A stretch of DNA of 32,592 nucleotides from Gammaproteobacteria bacterium (GTDB lineage Bacteria > Pseudomonadota > Gammaproteobacteria > UBA1113). The notes beneath the pieces were generated by a model that was given only the letters and a program-made list of their open reading frames with translations, had not been told where the DNA came from and made no database searches. Shown piece after piece: positions 1 through 7,505 of the stretch (position 1 is its first letter; the number at the start of each line of letters is the position of its first letter). The translations under genes were made by a program, and so were the position numbers. The stretch spans positions 1 through 32,592 of the forward strand of contig JAGVJK010000028.1 in NCBI GenBank assembly GCA_020051155.1, read 5' to 3'.

Positions 1-90
1 CGATGGACACCCTTGCTTAGGCTAGTAGACCGGTTCGATTCAGCCTACGGTGGACTTTCACCACTTAGATCTACGTCATGCCCGGCGCAC
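1..90 (-). mobile_element. Group II intron, 5' end (cut by the window edge)
   Basis: Read on the minus strand from position 90, the sequence starts GTGCGCCGGGCATGACG, which fits the GUGYG 5' boundary of group II introns. It continues with GGTGAAAGTCCACC and then CAAGGGTGTCCATCG, blocks I recognise from domain I of bacterial group II introns. The intron runs leftward out of the window, so domains II-VI, any LtrA-type reverse transcriptase/maturase and the 3' splice site are not visible. The expected exon 1 end is at position 91. The subclass cannot be decided from 90 bases. Recognition is by remembered consensus, not by a covariance-model search. Confidence 0.78.
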
Positions 91-201
91 AACCGTGAGC
101 AGCATGGATGCTGCGAAGAGCCCACAGGGACCGTGTTCACGGCGTGTTTGAATAAAGCTACGAGCACCAGAATTGGCGGTAAGCTCGATCTATTTTCTCA
201 T
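91..201. other. Flank between intron 5' boundary and cyclase gene, with a small inverted repeat
   Basis: About 110 bp separate the intron boundary from the stop codon of the cyclase gene. A perfect inverted repeat (GCAGCAT-2 nt-ATGCTGC) lies at 99-114, 8 bp before the intron insertion point on the minus strand. Some group II introns insert just after hairpins, so this may be part of the target. It has no T-tract and I do not call it a terminator. No gene is supported here. Confidence 0.4.
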
Positions 202-1263
202 TCAATTTGATGATTCCTCATCCTTAGCTGTTGGATCCCAGCGATAGGCATCCAATCCATCCACATGCATGTCAGTTTTGTTGAAACCTTTCATCATATC
301 TACAGGCTTAATAATTTGTTTGGCAATGAAGATAGTATTGGGCTCTGCATGTTTTTGCATGTGTCCTGCGATATCGATAGCGCGATCACTGATTTGTTCT
401 AAAGGTAGTGTGTCATCAAAAAATACATGACCCACATTAATGCCACAACGTAAGAGAAAATCTCTTTTCATTCCTTTGTTGGCATTGAATGTTGGTAGTT
501 CATTGAGAATGATTTGGGCTGCGTTTACTGCATCTTCCAAGTTGCCGAAGCAAGCCATCAAACCGTCAGGTGTCCAGGTAGATTTAATGCAGCTATTGGC
601 ATTGATTCTGGTTTCTACGAAATTACGATATTCAATAAAGTCGTTGCTGACTACGTAAACGTCTTCGCCTTCCTTCATGCCGGTGGAATCCACCACGTCA
701 ATGGAAAGGAACGCCAAATCTCGTCCCATGGCTTCTAATTGCTTTTTAAGAGTGACGAAGTCTTTCAAGAGATTTTTACGATCTTGTTTTTTAGCACTAC
801 CCATTTGTTCAATACGAGTATCTAAGGCATCGAAATCTTTTAATAACTTTTTACGATTTGCTTCAGCCGCAGGATCGATTTGTCCTGTAGCAGGATCAGG
901 AATTTGAGTATTTTCTTGCACCATTTTTCTTAGGCGTGCAGATTCTGCTTTACTATAAAAATAAGCTTTTTGAGCAGAAATCTTATCAAATAGCCAACCA
1001 AAGATAAAAAAGAAGGTTAAGGAAATACCAAGAGCAACATATCGAGAAATGTCTTGGTGATTGTATTCCGTGGGAGTGTACTGGCGAGTATAGGTCATTA
1101 CAACATTATCAATGGCTTCTATTTTTTGGATGAACACGTAGTTACTTGCATTTTCAAATCCTTGTGAAAAAAATCCGAAAATCAAAATGATGAACAGAAG
1201 TAAACATAACTTTTTAGCAGTCCACGTGATCACTAAAAGCGCATTGATAAAGAAATTTAACAT
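202..1263 (-). CDS. Membrane-anchored protein with class III adenylate/guanylate cyclase homology domain
   Basis: Residues 3-33 and about 76-93 are hydrophobic membrane segments around a short extracytoplasmic loop. A charged helical linker (110-180) holds a tandem repeat of about 25 residues (RKKLLKDF...IEQMG, then RKNLLKDF...LEAMG). Residues 183-345 are a class III nucleotidyl cyclase domain: metal-binding aspartates fit D189 and D192 in LSIDVVDST, TPDG (231-234) fits the GD turn, and CGINVGHV (273-280) fits the GINxG strand. The Asn and Arg that stabilise the transition state (N-x3-R) appear as D297 and H301 in IDIAGHM, so catalysis may be altered or lost. I chose ATG 1263 because AGGGA lies 7 nt upstream; an in-frame ATG at 1284 is less well placed. 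It is the nearest gene to the group II intron. Making cAMP is known for the family, not shown here. Confidence 0.8.
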   Translation of the reverse strand: MLNFFINALLVITWTAKKLCLLLFIILIFGFFSQGFENASNYVFIQKIEAIDNVVMTYTRQYTPTEYNHQDISRYVALGISLTFFFIFGWLFDKISAQKAYFYSKAESARLRKMVQENTQIPDPATGQIDPAAEANRKKLLKDFDALDTRIEQMGSAKKQDRKNLLKDFVTLKKQLEAMGRDLAFLSIDVVDSTGMKEGEDVYVVSNDFIEYRNFVETRINANSCIKSTWTPDGLMACFGNLEDAVNAAQIILNELPTFNANKGMKRDFLLRCGINVGHVFFDDTLPLEQISDRAIDIAGHMQKHAEPNTIFIAKQIIKPVDMMKGFNKTDMHVDGLDAYRWDPTAKDEESSN

Positions 1264-1408
1264 ATGAATGTCCCTTGTATTCATCTGCCTTGAGCTATTG
1301 CTTTAAGCAATATTTAAGGCCCATCATCACCACAAAATCTAAGGTAACCGAGTCGCAGAAAAAACGCAAGTCAGCCACTTACTCCCAAAGTGTAGTAGAT
1401 TGTTTAAA

Positions 1409-2893
1409 TTACGTCTGTTTTCTACGCAGTAGAAAGGCGGATAAGCCAAGCAATCCTATGATGCACCAGAGAATAGGATTTTGCCCGTATTCCATAATGG
1501 GTGTGATACCTGCCATAGGCTGCAATGAGCCATCGAGGCTGGCTTTGACAAACAGCGGTAATATTTGCGTAATCTTGCCTTGAGCATTGACGATGGCAGT
1601 GGTGCCGCTGTTGGAGGCGAAGAGCAATGGCCGGCCTGTTTCAATAGCTCGCCATTGTCCGATTTGTAAATGTTGATAAGGTGCCACAGAGCGGCCAAAC
1701 CAAGTATCGTCGCTAATGGTGAGTAATAAATTTGATGCAAAGCTGCCAGGGTAAACTAATTTAGAATAAGCGATTTCATAGCAAATAAAGGCGGCAATTT
1801 GCACAGAACCAGCGGTGATTAACGGTTGTCGCTTAGGGCCTGCCGTGACATCAGACATCGGTAAGTCAAAGAAACCATTTAATTTTCGCAACCAGCTTTC
1901 CAAGGGAACATATTCACCAAAGGGGACTAAATGGCGCTTCAGATAAGTGCCTTGTCCTGCGCCCAGTGCAATGAGTCCGTTATAGTAAATGGATGGGGTT
2001 TCAGGATCATTGATCGGTAAGCCAGCAATCAACGTACTGTTGTGTTGCTTCGTTTCCTTCGCGAGCGCTATTAAATAATCTTCAACATACCAGGGCGGTG
2101 CTGTGATCGCGGATTCAGGCCAGACAATTAAGTTATCCTGTAAGTGGGGTAGCGTCATGGCGCGGTAAAGAGTTTTATTTTCCTCTACTTCTTCTTCAGA
2201 CCATTTCAGAGATTGGGGAACATTGCCTTGAAGTAGGCCGACAGAGAGAGGTTCTCCAATGGGATGTGTCCAGTGCTGTCGACTGAATAAATAGCTGGTA
2301 CTGAAAATCAGTAAAATACTCAATACCGTGAGTCCATAGCGAGAACGTTGTTTCAGCAGCATGAGCAATAAACAGCCCAATAAACAGACAATGAAAGAAA
2401 CGCCATAAACGCCTATTAGCGGTCCTAACCCTTTTAAAGGGGAGTTAGTCTGGCTGTAGCCCAATAAAACCCAAGGAAAGCCAGTGAGCACCCAACTGCG
2501 TAGCCATTCACTGATAACCCATGTACTCGGAAAGCCAATCAGCAATTTTACTGTGCTGACGCGAGGGAACAAGAAGCCCAACAGCAATCCTTGAATGCCC
2601 GTAAAGCAGGCTAAGATGGCAATAAAGGCCAAGGTTAACAGGACAGAGAAGAAAATGTTGGTATTGCCATAGACGTGGATACTGATGTAAACCCAGGAAA
2701 CGCTGGTGGCAAAGAAACCAAAACCAAAAATATAACCCAAAAGAGCTGCGCGTTTAGCGGAATGAGTTTGTTGCTGCCAAGCCAAGACCATCATGGCGAA
2801 CATTGCTACTGGCCAAAGATAGAAGGGAGCAAAGGCAGTAGTTAACAGCGCGCCACTGCACAAACACAGAATGTAGGGTAACCATTTTTTCAT
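1409..2893 (-). CDS. lnt: Apolipoprotein N-acyltransferase
   Basis: Lnt transfers an acyl chain from phospholipid to the N-terminal cysteine of apolipoproteins in the inner membrane, the last step of lipoprotein maturation. The first ~205 residues are a run of membrane helices including FAPFYLWP and TGFPWVLLGYSQ; a periplasmic nitrilase-like domain follows, and the last ~20 residues form another helix. The catalytic triad is visible: E260 in VWPESA, K319 in YLKRHLVPFGEYVP and C371 in ICYEI; SDDTWFG is also typical. Length is 494 aa from ATG 2893, close to E. coli (512). The frame is open to an ATG at 2944, but neither start has a good Shine-Dalgarno site; an extended -10 at 2911-2919 favours the shorter form. 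In E. coli lnt follows corC directly; here rdgC and an orphan gene lie between. Confidence 0.95.
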   Translation of the reverse strand: MKKWLPYILCLCSGALLTTAFAPFYLWPVAMFAMMVLAWQQQTHSAKRAALLGYIFGFGFFATSVSWVYISIHVYGNTNIFFSVLLTLAFIAILACFTGIQGLLLGFLFPRVSTVKLLIGFPSTWVISEWLRSWVLTGFPWVLLGYSQTNSPLKGLGPLIGVYGVSFIVCLLGCLLLMLLKQRSRYGLTVLSILLIFSTSYLFSRQHWTHPIGEPLSVGLLQGNVPQSLKWSEEEVEENKTLYRAMTLPHLQDNLIVWPESAITAPPWYVEDYLIALAKETKQHNSTLIAGLPINDPETPSIYYNGLIALGAGQGTYLKRHLVPFGEYVPLESWLRKLNGFFDLPMSDVTAGPKRQPLITAGSVQIAAFICYEIAYSKLVYPGSFASNLLLTISDDTWFGRSVAPYQHLQIGQWRAIETGRPLLFASNSGTTAIVNAQGKITQILPLFVKASLDGSLQPMAGITPIMEYGQNPILWCIIGLLGLSAFLLRRKQT

Positions 2894-2910
2894 CGCGGCA
2901 GCATAGCAAA

Positions 2911-2919
2911 ATTTTAGCA
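2911..2919 (-). promoter_or_regulatory. Candidate extended -10 promoter for lnt
   Basis: On the minus strand TG-C-TAAAAT lies about 18 bp upstream of the lnt ATG at 2893. No clear -35 box accompanies it. If used, the leader would be only about 10 nt, which would fit the missing ribosome-binding site. This is a suggestion from sequence only. Confidence 0.35.
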
Positions 2920-2958
2920 ACCTGCCTACCCTCGCGAGTAGCATGGGTATGGGAGGTT

Positions 2959-2967
2959 TGTTATACT
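2959..2967 (+). promoter_or_regulatory. Extended -10 promoter for rdgC
   Basis: TG-T-TATACT gives an extended -10 element, about 36 bp upstream of the rdgC start codon. No convincing -35 is seen 17 bp upstream, which is normal for extended -10 promoters. It lies back-to-back with the lnt promoter candidate. Confidence 0.5.
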
Positions 2968-3002
2968 GCGCGCCTCTTGCAGTTTTAATAAGGAAAGCTT
3001 TT

Positions 3003-3959
3003 ATGTGGTTTAAAAATGTTCAAATTTTTCGGTTAGTAGAACCCTTTAAATTAAGCCCAGAAGCCTTGGAAGATTATTTGTTGAATGATGCCACTCGTCC
3101 CTGCGGTCAGCTGGAAATGTCCACCTATGGTTGGGTGCCGCCCTTGGGCTTGCAACATCAAGCGCTGACTCATCCTAGCAATGGTTGTATTTTATTAGCC
3201 GCTAAGCGTCAAGATAAGTTATTGCCCACAGCGGTGGTACGAGAACAAGTGCAAGAGCAAATTGCACAGATAGAACGAGACCAAGGTCGCAAAGTGGGTA
3301 GTCGCGAACGTCGTGGCATGATGGATGAAACCACCATTAAATTGATGCCCAAAGCCTTAGTGAAATCCAGTACAGTGTATGGATATATCGATTTACAACA
3401 ACAATGTTTAGTGATCGATAGTGCATCTCGCGCCAAAGCCGAAGAATTTATTATTTTACTGCGTAAAAGTTTAGGTAGTTTGAAAGTGGTGCCCGTGACT
3501 TTAAAGAAAAATGTTGCGCAGGTATTAACGAAATGGTTATTGCATGATGACGTACCCACGGACTTTACCATTGATGACCAATGTGAATTACGCGATCCAG
3601 AGCACGAAAAAAATATCGTGCGGGTGGTCAACCAAAGTTTGTATTCCCAAGAAGTATTAAATCATTTAACGGCAGGGAAACAAGTTATTAAATTAGCGTT
3701 AACCTGGGCTGATCGCGTGAGCTTTGTCTTGGATCATGAGTTTGGAATCAAACGCGTTAGATTACTAGAGTTAGTGCAAGAGCAATTAAATGACGTGGAA
3801 TTTGCTACGCCAGAAGATCAATTTGATGCAGACTTCGCTATCTTTAGCGCAGAGCTTTCAGGATTGATTCCACGTTTATACGAAGCCTTTGGTGGTTTAT
3901 CAGATGTGGCTGCCATCGCTGCTGCGCCAGTGAAACAAGAGCTTGAAGCGATGGCTTAA
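3003..3959 (+). CDS. rdgC: Recombination-associated protein RdgC
   Basis: RdgC is a ring-shaped, non-specific DNA-binding protein of the nucleoid that limits RecA-driven recombination. The 318-residue product begins MWFKNVQIFRL and contains LPTAVVREQVQEQIA, GSRERRGMMDETTIKLMPKA and the mid-protein segment YGYIDLQQQCLVIDSASRAKAEEF, the conserved body of the family; E. coli RdgC is 303 residues. ATG 3003 is chosen because AAGGA lies 8 nt upstream; 20 further in-frame codons upstream have no such site and would overlap the promoter. It converges on the orphan gene at 3967, with only 7 bp between the stops and no visible terminator. It stands inside what is elsewhere a continuous corC-lnt cluster. 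Confidence 0.95.
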   Translation: MWFKNVQIFRLVEPFKLSPEALEDYLLNDATRPCGQLEMSTYGWVPPLGLQHQALTHPSNGCILLAAKRQDKLLPTAVVREQVQEQIAQIERDQGRKVGSRERRGMMDETTIKLMPKALVKSSTVYGYIDLQQQCLVIDSASRAKAEEFIILLRKSLGSLKVVPVTLKKNVAQVLTKWLLHDDVPTDFTIDDQCELRDPEHEKNIVRVVNQSLYSQEVLNHLTAGKQVIKLALTWADRVSFVLDHEFGIKRVRLLELVQEQLNDVEFATPEDQFDADFAIFSAELSGLIPRLYEAFGGLSDVAAIAAAPVKQELEAMA

Positions 3960-3966
3960 GCTTAGT

Positions 3967-5031
3967 TTAGTGATGATGCTTTAGCTGATGCTCATTATTA
4001 CTCGTCGAATCTGCTGTTTTTTTTAAAATAGCAGATTCAAATGTCGAAACAATTTTTGTTAACTCTTGTGGTTCGTTCATTACAATCAACTCTTTATAAA
4101 AGGTGTTGACTGCTTTTTCTCGGTTGGGTATAGCAAAGAAATTAACGAGCCCTTTCTTGCGCGATGTAGCAATGTCTTGTAGCAAGCGTAGAGCGGCTTG
4201 TGGCTCTAGATCAAGTTGTGCTAACACGCTTTTCATTTCTTTAATCCCTGTGTACTTATTAAGAAGAGGTTCCTGGAGTAATTTATGCAATTGTTGCAGT
4301 GAAGAGCGTAGGGCATTATTGATATCCGTTTCAGACAATAGCGGATCAGATGGTCTGCGAATTTTTTTCGTTACGCGTGGACCGATAGCGGCGGTTGCTG
4401 CCAGTGTTGCTGCTAAGGTTTGTTGAGTGGGATTAAAAGCCGCTTGCAACGTTCCGCTTAATATCTGTTGAGGATCATTGAATATCCTAATGTTAACAGG
4501 TTGAAAATTTCCTTTGTCATCCAACTTCCATGTGCCTTGAATATATCCCGGTAACGGATGGGTTTTTAAATCCTCATCACCGCCATCAAGGGGCTGACTG
4601 ACAAACGATAAATGCTTCAATGTTTGAATATAATAAATTTCACGTTTGCCGTGTTCCTCTCTGACTTCAAAGCCATGCTCTAGTTTATTTTGATTATTTT
4701 CTTCTTCTCTTTGGTGGGCTCTGGGCACCATGATAAAGTTGATATCCTCTTGACTGGGGAGAGCGACTTTTCCATTTTGTTCATAGGCGCGCAACACTTT
4801 GATTCCCTTTGTAAGAAGTTGTGTTAGTGCATATGACATGGTTTGCGAGTAGCCGGTCATTCGGGCTTCATCTGCGGCCGTTAATGCTTTTGTATTAAGT
4901 CGGCGCTCCCTGTCTAACTCTAATTGCTGAGCAGCGGTAGCTTCACTGATGGGTTTGGGAAAGAATAAAGGACGTAATTCCTCGGGGAAAGAAAGCTCAT
5001 TAGCATTGAATGTCACACTTGATATCGTCAT
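3967..5031 (-). CDS. Protein of unknown function, 354 aa
   Basis: I do not recognise this family. The product is soluble and mostly hydrophilic, with no signal peptide or membrane helix. The N-terminal third is charged and helical; a central part (ETLxTHPLPGY-IQGTWKLDD-like segment and NIRIFNDPQQ) looks like a small beta-rich region; the C-terminal half is helical, including SDTDINNALR-like helices and QAALRLLQDIATSRKKGL. It ends in a polar tail, NEHQLKHHH. ATG 5031 is preferred: GAGAA lies about 6 nt upstream, and a sigma-70 promoter (5064-5091) sits behind it, so the ATG at 5091 would lie within the promoter. The gene follows corC in the same direction but has its own promoter. Polar tail and lack of relatives are compatible with a lineage-specific, possibly secreted protein; that is a guess. 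Confidence 0.72.
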   Translation of the reverse strand: MTISSVTFNANELSFPEELRPLFFPKPISEATAAQQLELDRERRLNTKALTAADEARMTGYSQTMSYALTQLLTKGIKVLRAYEQNGKVALPSQEDINFIMVPRAHQREEENNQNKLEHGFEVREEHGKREIYYIQTLKHLSFVSQPLDGGDEDLKTHPLPGYIQGTWKLDDKGNFQPVNIRIFNDPQQILSGTLQAAFNPTQQTLAATLAATAAIGPRVTKKIRRPSDPLLSETDINNALRSSLQQLHKLLQEPLLNKYTGIKEMKSVLAQLDLEPQAALRLLQDIATSRKKGLVNFFAIPNREKAVNTFYKELIVMNEPQELTKIVSTFESAILKKTADSTSNNEHQLKHHH

Positions 5032-5063
5032 TATGTTCTCGGTTGCAAAACAATAGTGACGAA

Positions 5064-5091
5064 AATATAGTCTACTTTTTAAAAAGGTCAA
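5064..5091 (-). promoter_or_regulatory. Sigma-70 promoter for the 3967-5031 gene, inside the end of corC
   Basis: On the minus strand TTGACC (5091-5086), a 16-bp spacer and TATATT (5069-5064) each match the consensus at five of six bases. It overlaps the corC stop codon and lies 33 bp upstream of ATG 5031. It implies that the orphan gene can be transcribed independently of the miaB-corC operon. Confidence 0.6.
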
Positions 5092-5927
5092 ACTTTTGAC
5101 GTAATTTCTAGTTGACGAATGCGACGTTTATCAGCATTTAGCACTTTAAATTGAAACCCTGCGATGAATACGCTCTCGCTTACAACGGGTAAATGTCCTA
5201 ACTCATGAGTGATAAATCCGCCAATGGTATCAAACTCTTCATCGCTTAAGCTCGTAGTGAAATATTCATTAAACTCTTCGATAGGAGTTAACCCATTAAC
5301 AATGAAGTGCTTGTTCGGCAATTGCTGGATAAACTTGCCACTATCAATGTCAAACTCATCCTCGATGTCGCCAACGATTTCTTCCAAAATGTCTTCAATG
5401 GTGACTAAGCCGGCTACGCCACCGTATTCATCAATCACAACGGCCATATGGTTGTGGGTTTGACGAAACTCTGTTAATAACACGGATAACCGTTTGCTTT
5501 CAGGAACAAAGGTCACGGGGCGAATAATATTTCGTAAATGAAATCCCTTGGTGGCTTCTCCCATGATATTGAATTTTAACAAATCCTTTGCCAAGACAAT
5601 GCCAATCACTTCATCACGATTTTCTCCAATCACTGGAAAACGAGAATGGGAGGAGTTGGTGATTTTGGGCAAAAATTCATGGGGTGCATCATCCACCTCA
5701 AGCACCACCATGTGCGAGCGCGGGATCATGATATCTCGTACTTGCATTTGCGCAATTTCAAAGACCCCCTCAATCATTTCCAAGGAATTAGCATCTAAAA
5801 TGTCGCGTTCCTCAGCTTTTCTTAACAAGTCTATGATTTGATTGCGATTTTTTGGTCCACGATGGAGAAGAGAATGAAACCAGTTCCAATGTTCATGGTG
5901 CTTATGTGGAATATCATCATTATTCAT
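5088..5927 (-). CDS. corC: CorC/YbeX family CBS-domain protein (magnesium/cobalt homeostasis)
   Basis: CorC (YbeX) is a cytoplasmic CBS-pair protein linked to Mg/Co efflux and, in E. coli, to ribosome maturation with its neighbours. Two CBS motifs are visible: IMIPRSHMVVLEVDD through IGIVLAKDLL (about 66-125), and PVTFVPESKRLSVLLTEF through VVIDEYGGVAGLVTIEDILEEIVGDI (about 132-190). A CorC_HlyC transporter-associated domain follows to the end (FIVNGLTPIEEFNEYF, DTIGGFITHELGHLP). Length of 279 aa compares with 292 in E. coli. Start is ATG 5927; AAGGAG lies 12 nt upstream, longer than ideal, and an in-frame TTG at 5939 abuts that site, too close to use. Gene order ybeZ-ybeY-corC with gaps of 5 and 17 bp indicates one operon. 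Confidence 0.93.
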   Translation of the reverse strand: MNNDDIPHKHHEHWNWFHSLLHRGPKNRNQIIDLLRKAEERDILDANSLEMIEGVFEIAQMQVRDIMIPRSHMVVLEVDDAPHEFLPKITNSSHSRFPVIGENRDEVIGIVLAKDLLKFNIMGEATKGFHLRNIIRPVTFVPESKRLSVLLTEFRQTHNHMAVVIDEYGGVAGLVTIEDILEEIVGDIEDEFDIDSGKFIQQLPNKHFIVNGLTPIEEFNEYFTTSLSDEEFDTIGGFITHELGHLPVVSESVFIAGFQFKVLNADKRRIRQLEITSKV

Positions 5928-5944
5928 TGCGGTGATCAACTCCT

Positions 5945-6400
5945 TTAAGGCGCAATTTGATAGGGATCAGGAAATCCCAATTGTTGTAAATAGTCAATTT
6001 CTAAAGCTTCCATAATCAAGGCGTCCTCTTGGAGGACGTGATCATAGCCCAGTAAGTGTAGCGCACCATGCACCGTTAAATGCGCCCAGTGAGCGGTTAA
6101 TGATTTACCTTGCTCACGTGCCTCTCGCTTAACCAGCGGTGCGCAGATCACTAAATCGCCCAAAATCGGTAATGACAGTCCTGCTGGCAGCTCGCAGGGA
6201 AAGGACAGTATGTTGGTTGGCCGATCTTTTTCACGAAATTGATGGTTTAACTGTTGGCTTTCCGCCTCATCGACTAAGCGAATGGTTATTTCGGGGTTGT
6301 CATCACGATGCTGTAAAGGCAACGCAAGCCACCGTTGGAAATCTTCCAATGTTGGTAATTCCGTTTCAGTGGTGGCCATTTGCAAGTAAAGGTGCATCAT
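5945..6400 (-). CDS. ybeY: Endoribonuclease YbeY
   Basis: YbeY is a zinc-dependent single-strand endoribonuclease needed for 16S rRNA 3' maturation and late 70S ribosome quality control. The signature [11 protein letters not shown] is at 111-121, giving zinc ligands H111, H115 and H121; the upstream segments [17 protein letters not shown] and [10 protein letters not shown] are also family hallmarks. Length is 151 aa, against about 155 in E. coli. ATG 6400 follows the ybeZ stop by 5 bp, with AAGAGAG immediately upstream; a second ATG directly follows, so the first residue is uncertain by one. The gene sits between ybeZ and corC as in E. coli, where YbeY and YbeZ work together. Confidence 0.96.
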   Translation of the reverse strand: MMHLYLQMATTETELPTLEDFQRWLALPLQHRDDNPEITIRLVDEAESQQLNHQFREKDRPTNILSFPCELPAGLSLPILGDLVICAPLVKREAREQGKSLTAHWAHLTVHGALHLLGYDHVLQEDALIMEALEIDYLQQLGFPDPYQIAP

Positions 6401-6405
6401 CTCTC

Positions 6406-7425
6406 TTAGGCGGTTGGTTTATCGATGGCATTATAGGCTTTTACAATATCTTGCACCAGGGGGTGACGTACAATATCCTTTGGCTCAAAGGTGCTAAAGC
6501 TAATGTTGGGAATATGACGTAAAATTTGGATCGCCTGTATGAGTCCGGAGTCCTGTGGACGCGGTAAATCAATTTGCGTTAAATCACCAGTAATGACTGC
6601 GACAGAGCCAAAACCTAAACGAGTTAAAAACATTTTCATTTGTTCCTGCGTAGTATTTTGCGCTTCGTCTAAGATGACAAAGGCATCGCTTAAGGTGCGT
6701 CCGCGCATGTAGGCTAAGGGTGCCAGCTCAATCACATTTTTTTCAATTAAACGAGCAACTTTTTCGGGGCCTAATAAATCGTACAAAGCGTCGAACAATG
6801 GGCGTAAGTACGGATCGATTTTTTGTGCGAGATCACCGGGTAAAAAGCCTAAACGCTCGCCGGCTTCCACGACAGGACGAACTAAAATGATGCGATGAAC
6901 TTTTTCTTTAAGTAATGCATCCACAGCACATGCGACGGCTAAAAAAGTTTTTCCGGTGCCTGCAGGTCCTGTAGAAAAGTTAATATCGTAATTTAAGATA
7001 TTGCGGATGTATTTCGCTTGATTACTACCTCGCGGGCTTAATACACCAAACTTGGTGAGTAAATTGAGTTTGTCCATTTCTTTTTGAGTGGCTTCTTGAT
7101 GTTGTTCCGCATCTGCTTGGCCATGCCGATGATGTATGGCATCTTGCACCATTAAATAAATTTTTGAAGAATCAATTTCTTCTTTACCGAGGGTTTTTTC
7201 ATAGAGTTGGTGTAAAATTTTGCTAGCTTTCCGGACGGAGAAAGGACTACCGCTGATTCGAAATTGATTTCCACGATTGTGAATTACAACGCCTAAGTGT
7301 TTCTCAATGAGCTTAAGGTTTTCATCAAACTGCCCACAAAGCTTTGCAAGCCGCTGATTATCAATAGGATTTAAATCCACAGATGCTGTGTCGATCGTTT
7401 TATCCAAGGATGTGTTATCCCCCAT
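6406..7425 (-). CDS. ybeZ: PhoH-family ATPase YbeZ
   Basis: YbeZ is a PhoH-like P-loop ATPase/helicase-related protein that partners YbeY in ribosomal RNA processing. Walker A is GPAGTGKT at 153-160 and Walker B FVILDEAQ at 249-256. The motifs [18 protein letters not shown] and [12 protein letters not shown] are typical of the family, and ISGSP at about 57-61 belongs to the N-terminal KH-like region of this subgroup. Length is 339 aa, near E. coli YbeZ (about 346-359). The start ATG 7425 has GAGAG just upstream, with no longer alternative. The gap to miaB is 80 bp, the largest in this operon, and holds a weak promoter candidate. Confidence 0.95.
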   Translation of the reverse strand: MGDNTSLDKTIDTASVDLNPIDNQRLAKLCGQFDENLKLIEKHLGVVIHNRGNQFRISGSPFSVRKASKILHQLYEKTLGKEEIDSSKIYLMVQDAIHHRHGQADAEQHQEATQKEMDKLNLLTKFGVLSPRGSNQAKYIRNILNYDINFSTGPAGTGKTFLAVACAVDALLKEKVHRIILVRPVVEAGERLGFLPGDLAQKIDPYLRPLFDALYDLLGPEKVARLIEKNVIELAPLAYMRGRTLSDAFVILDEAQNTTQEQMKMFLTRLGFGSVAVITGDLTQIDLPRPQDSGLIQAIQILRHIPNISFSTFEPKDIVRHPLVQDIVKAYNAIDKPTA

Positions 7426-7446
7426 CTCTCTGTCTTCCTAATGCTA

Positions 7447-7475
7447 AGTATAGATCACAGAATTTTACTCGGAAT
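7447..7475 (-). promoter_or_regulatory. Weak candidate promoter for ybeZ-ybeY-corC
   Basis: On the minus strand a good -10 (TATACT, 7452-7447) lies 21 bp upstream of the ybeZ start. The -35 at 17-bp spacing is poor (ATTCCG). The 80-bp miaB-ybeZ gap makes an internal promoter reasonable, but the evidence is only the -10 hexamer. Confidence 0.3.
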
Positions 7476-7505
7476 TAGTGATGGATGTCATTAATTATAT
7501 TGGGG

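Noticed and set aside
13..210. 65-residue plus-strand reading frame over the left edge
   Set aside because: It runs antisense across the intron boundary and its flank, has no ribosome-binding site, and reflects the structured RNA sequence rather than a protein.
1302..1317. TTAAA-N6-TTAAA on the minus strand upstream of the cyclase gene
   Set aside because: Half-site phase fits a PmrA-type box, but no -10 hexamer lies 10 bp downstream, so promoter function is not supported.
2894..2944. 17-codon N-terminal extension of lnt to ATG 2944
   Set aside because: No ribosome-binding site, and it would lie upstream of the extended -10 candidate at 2911-2919. The shorter start fits the family alignment.
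3209..3631. 140-residue frame antisense to rdgC
   Set aside because: It lies fully inside a well-recognised gene on the other strand and has no family features.
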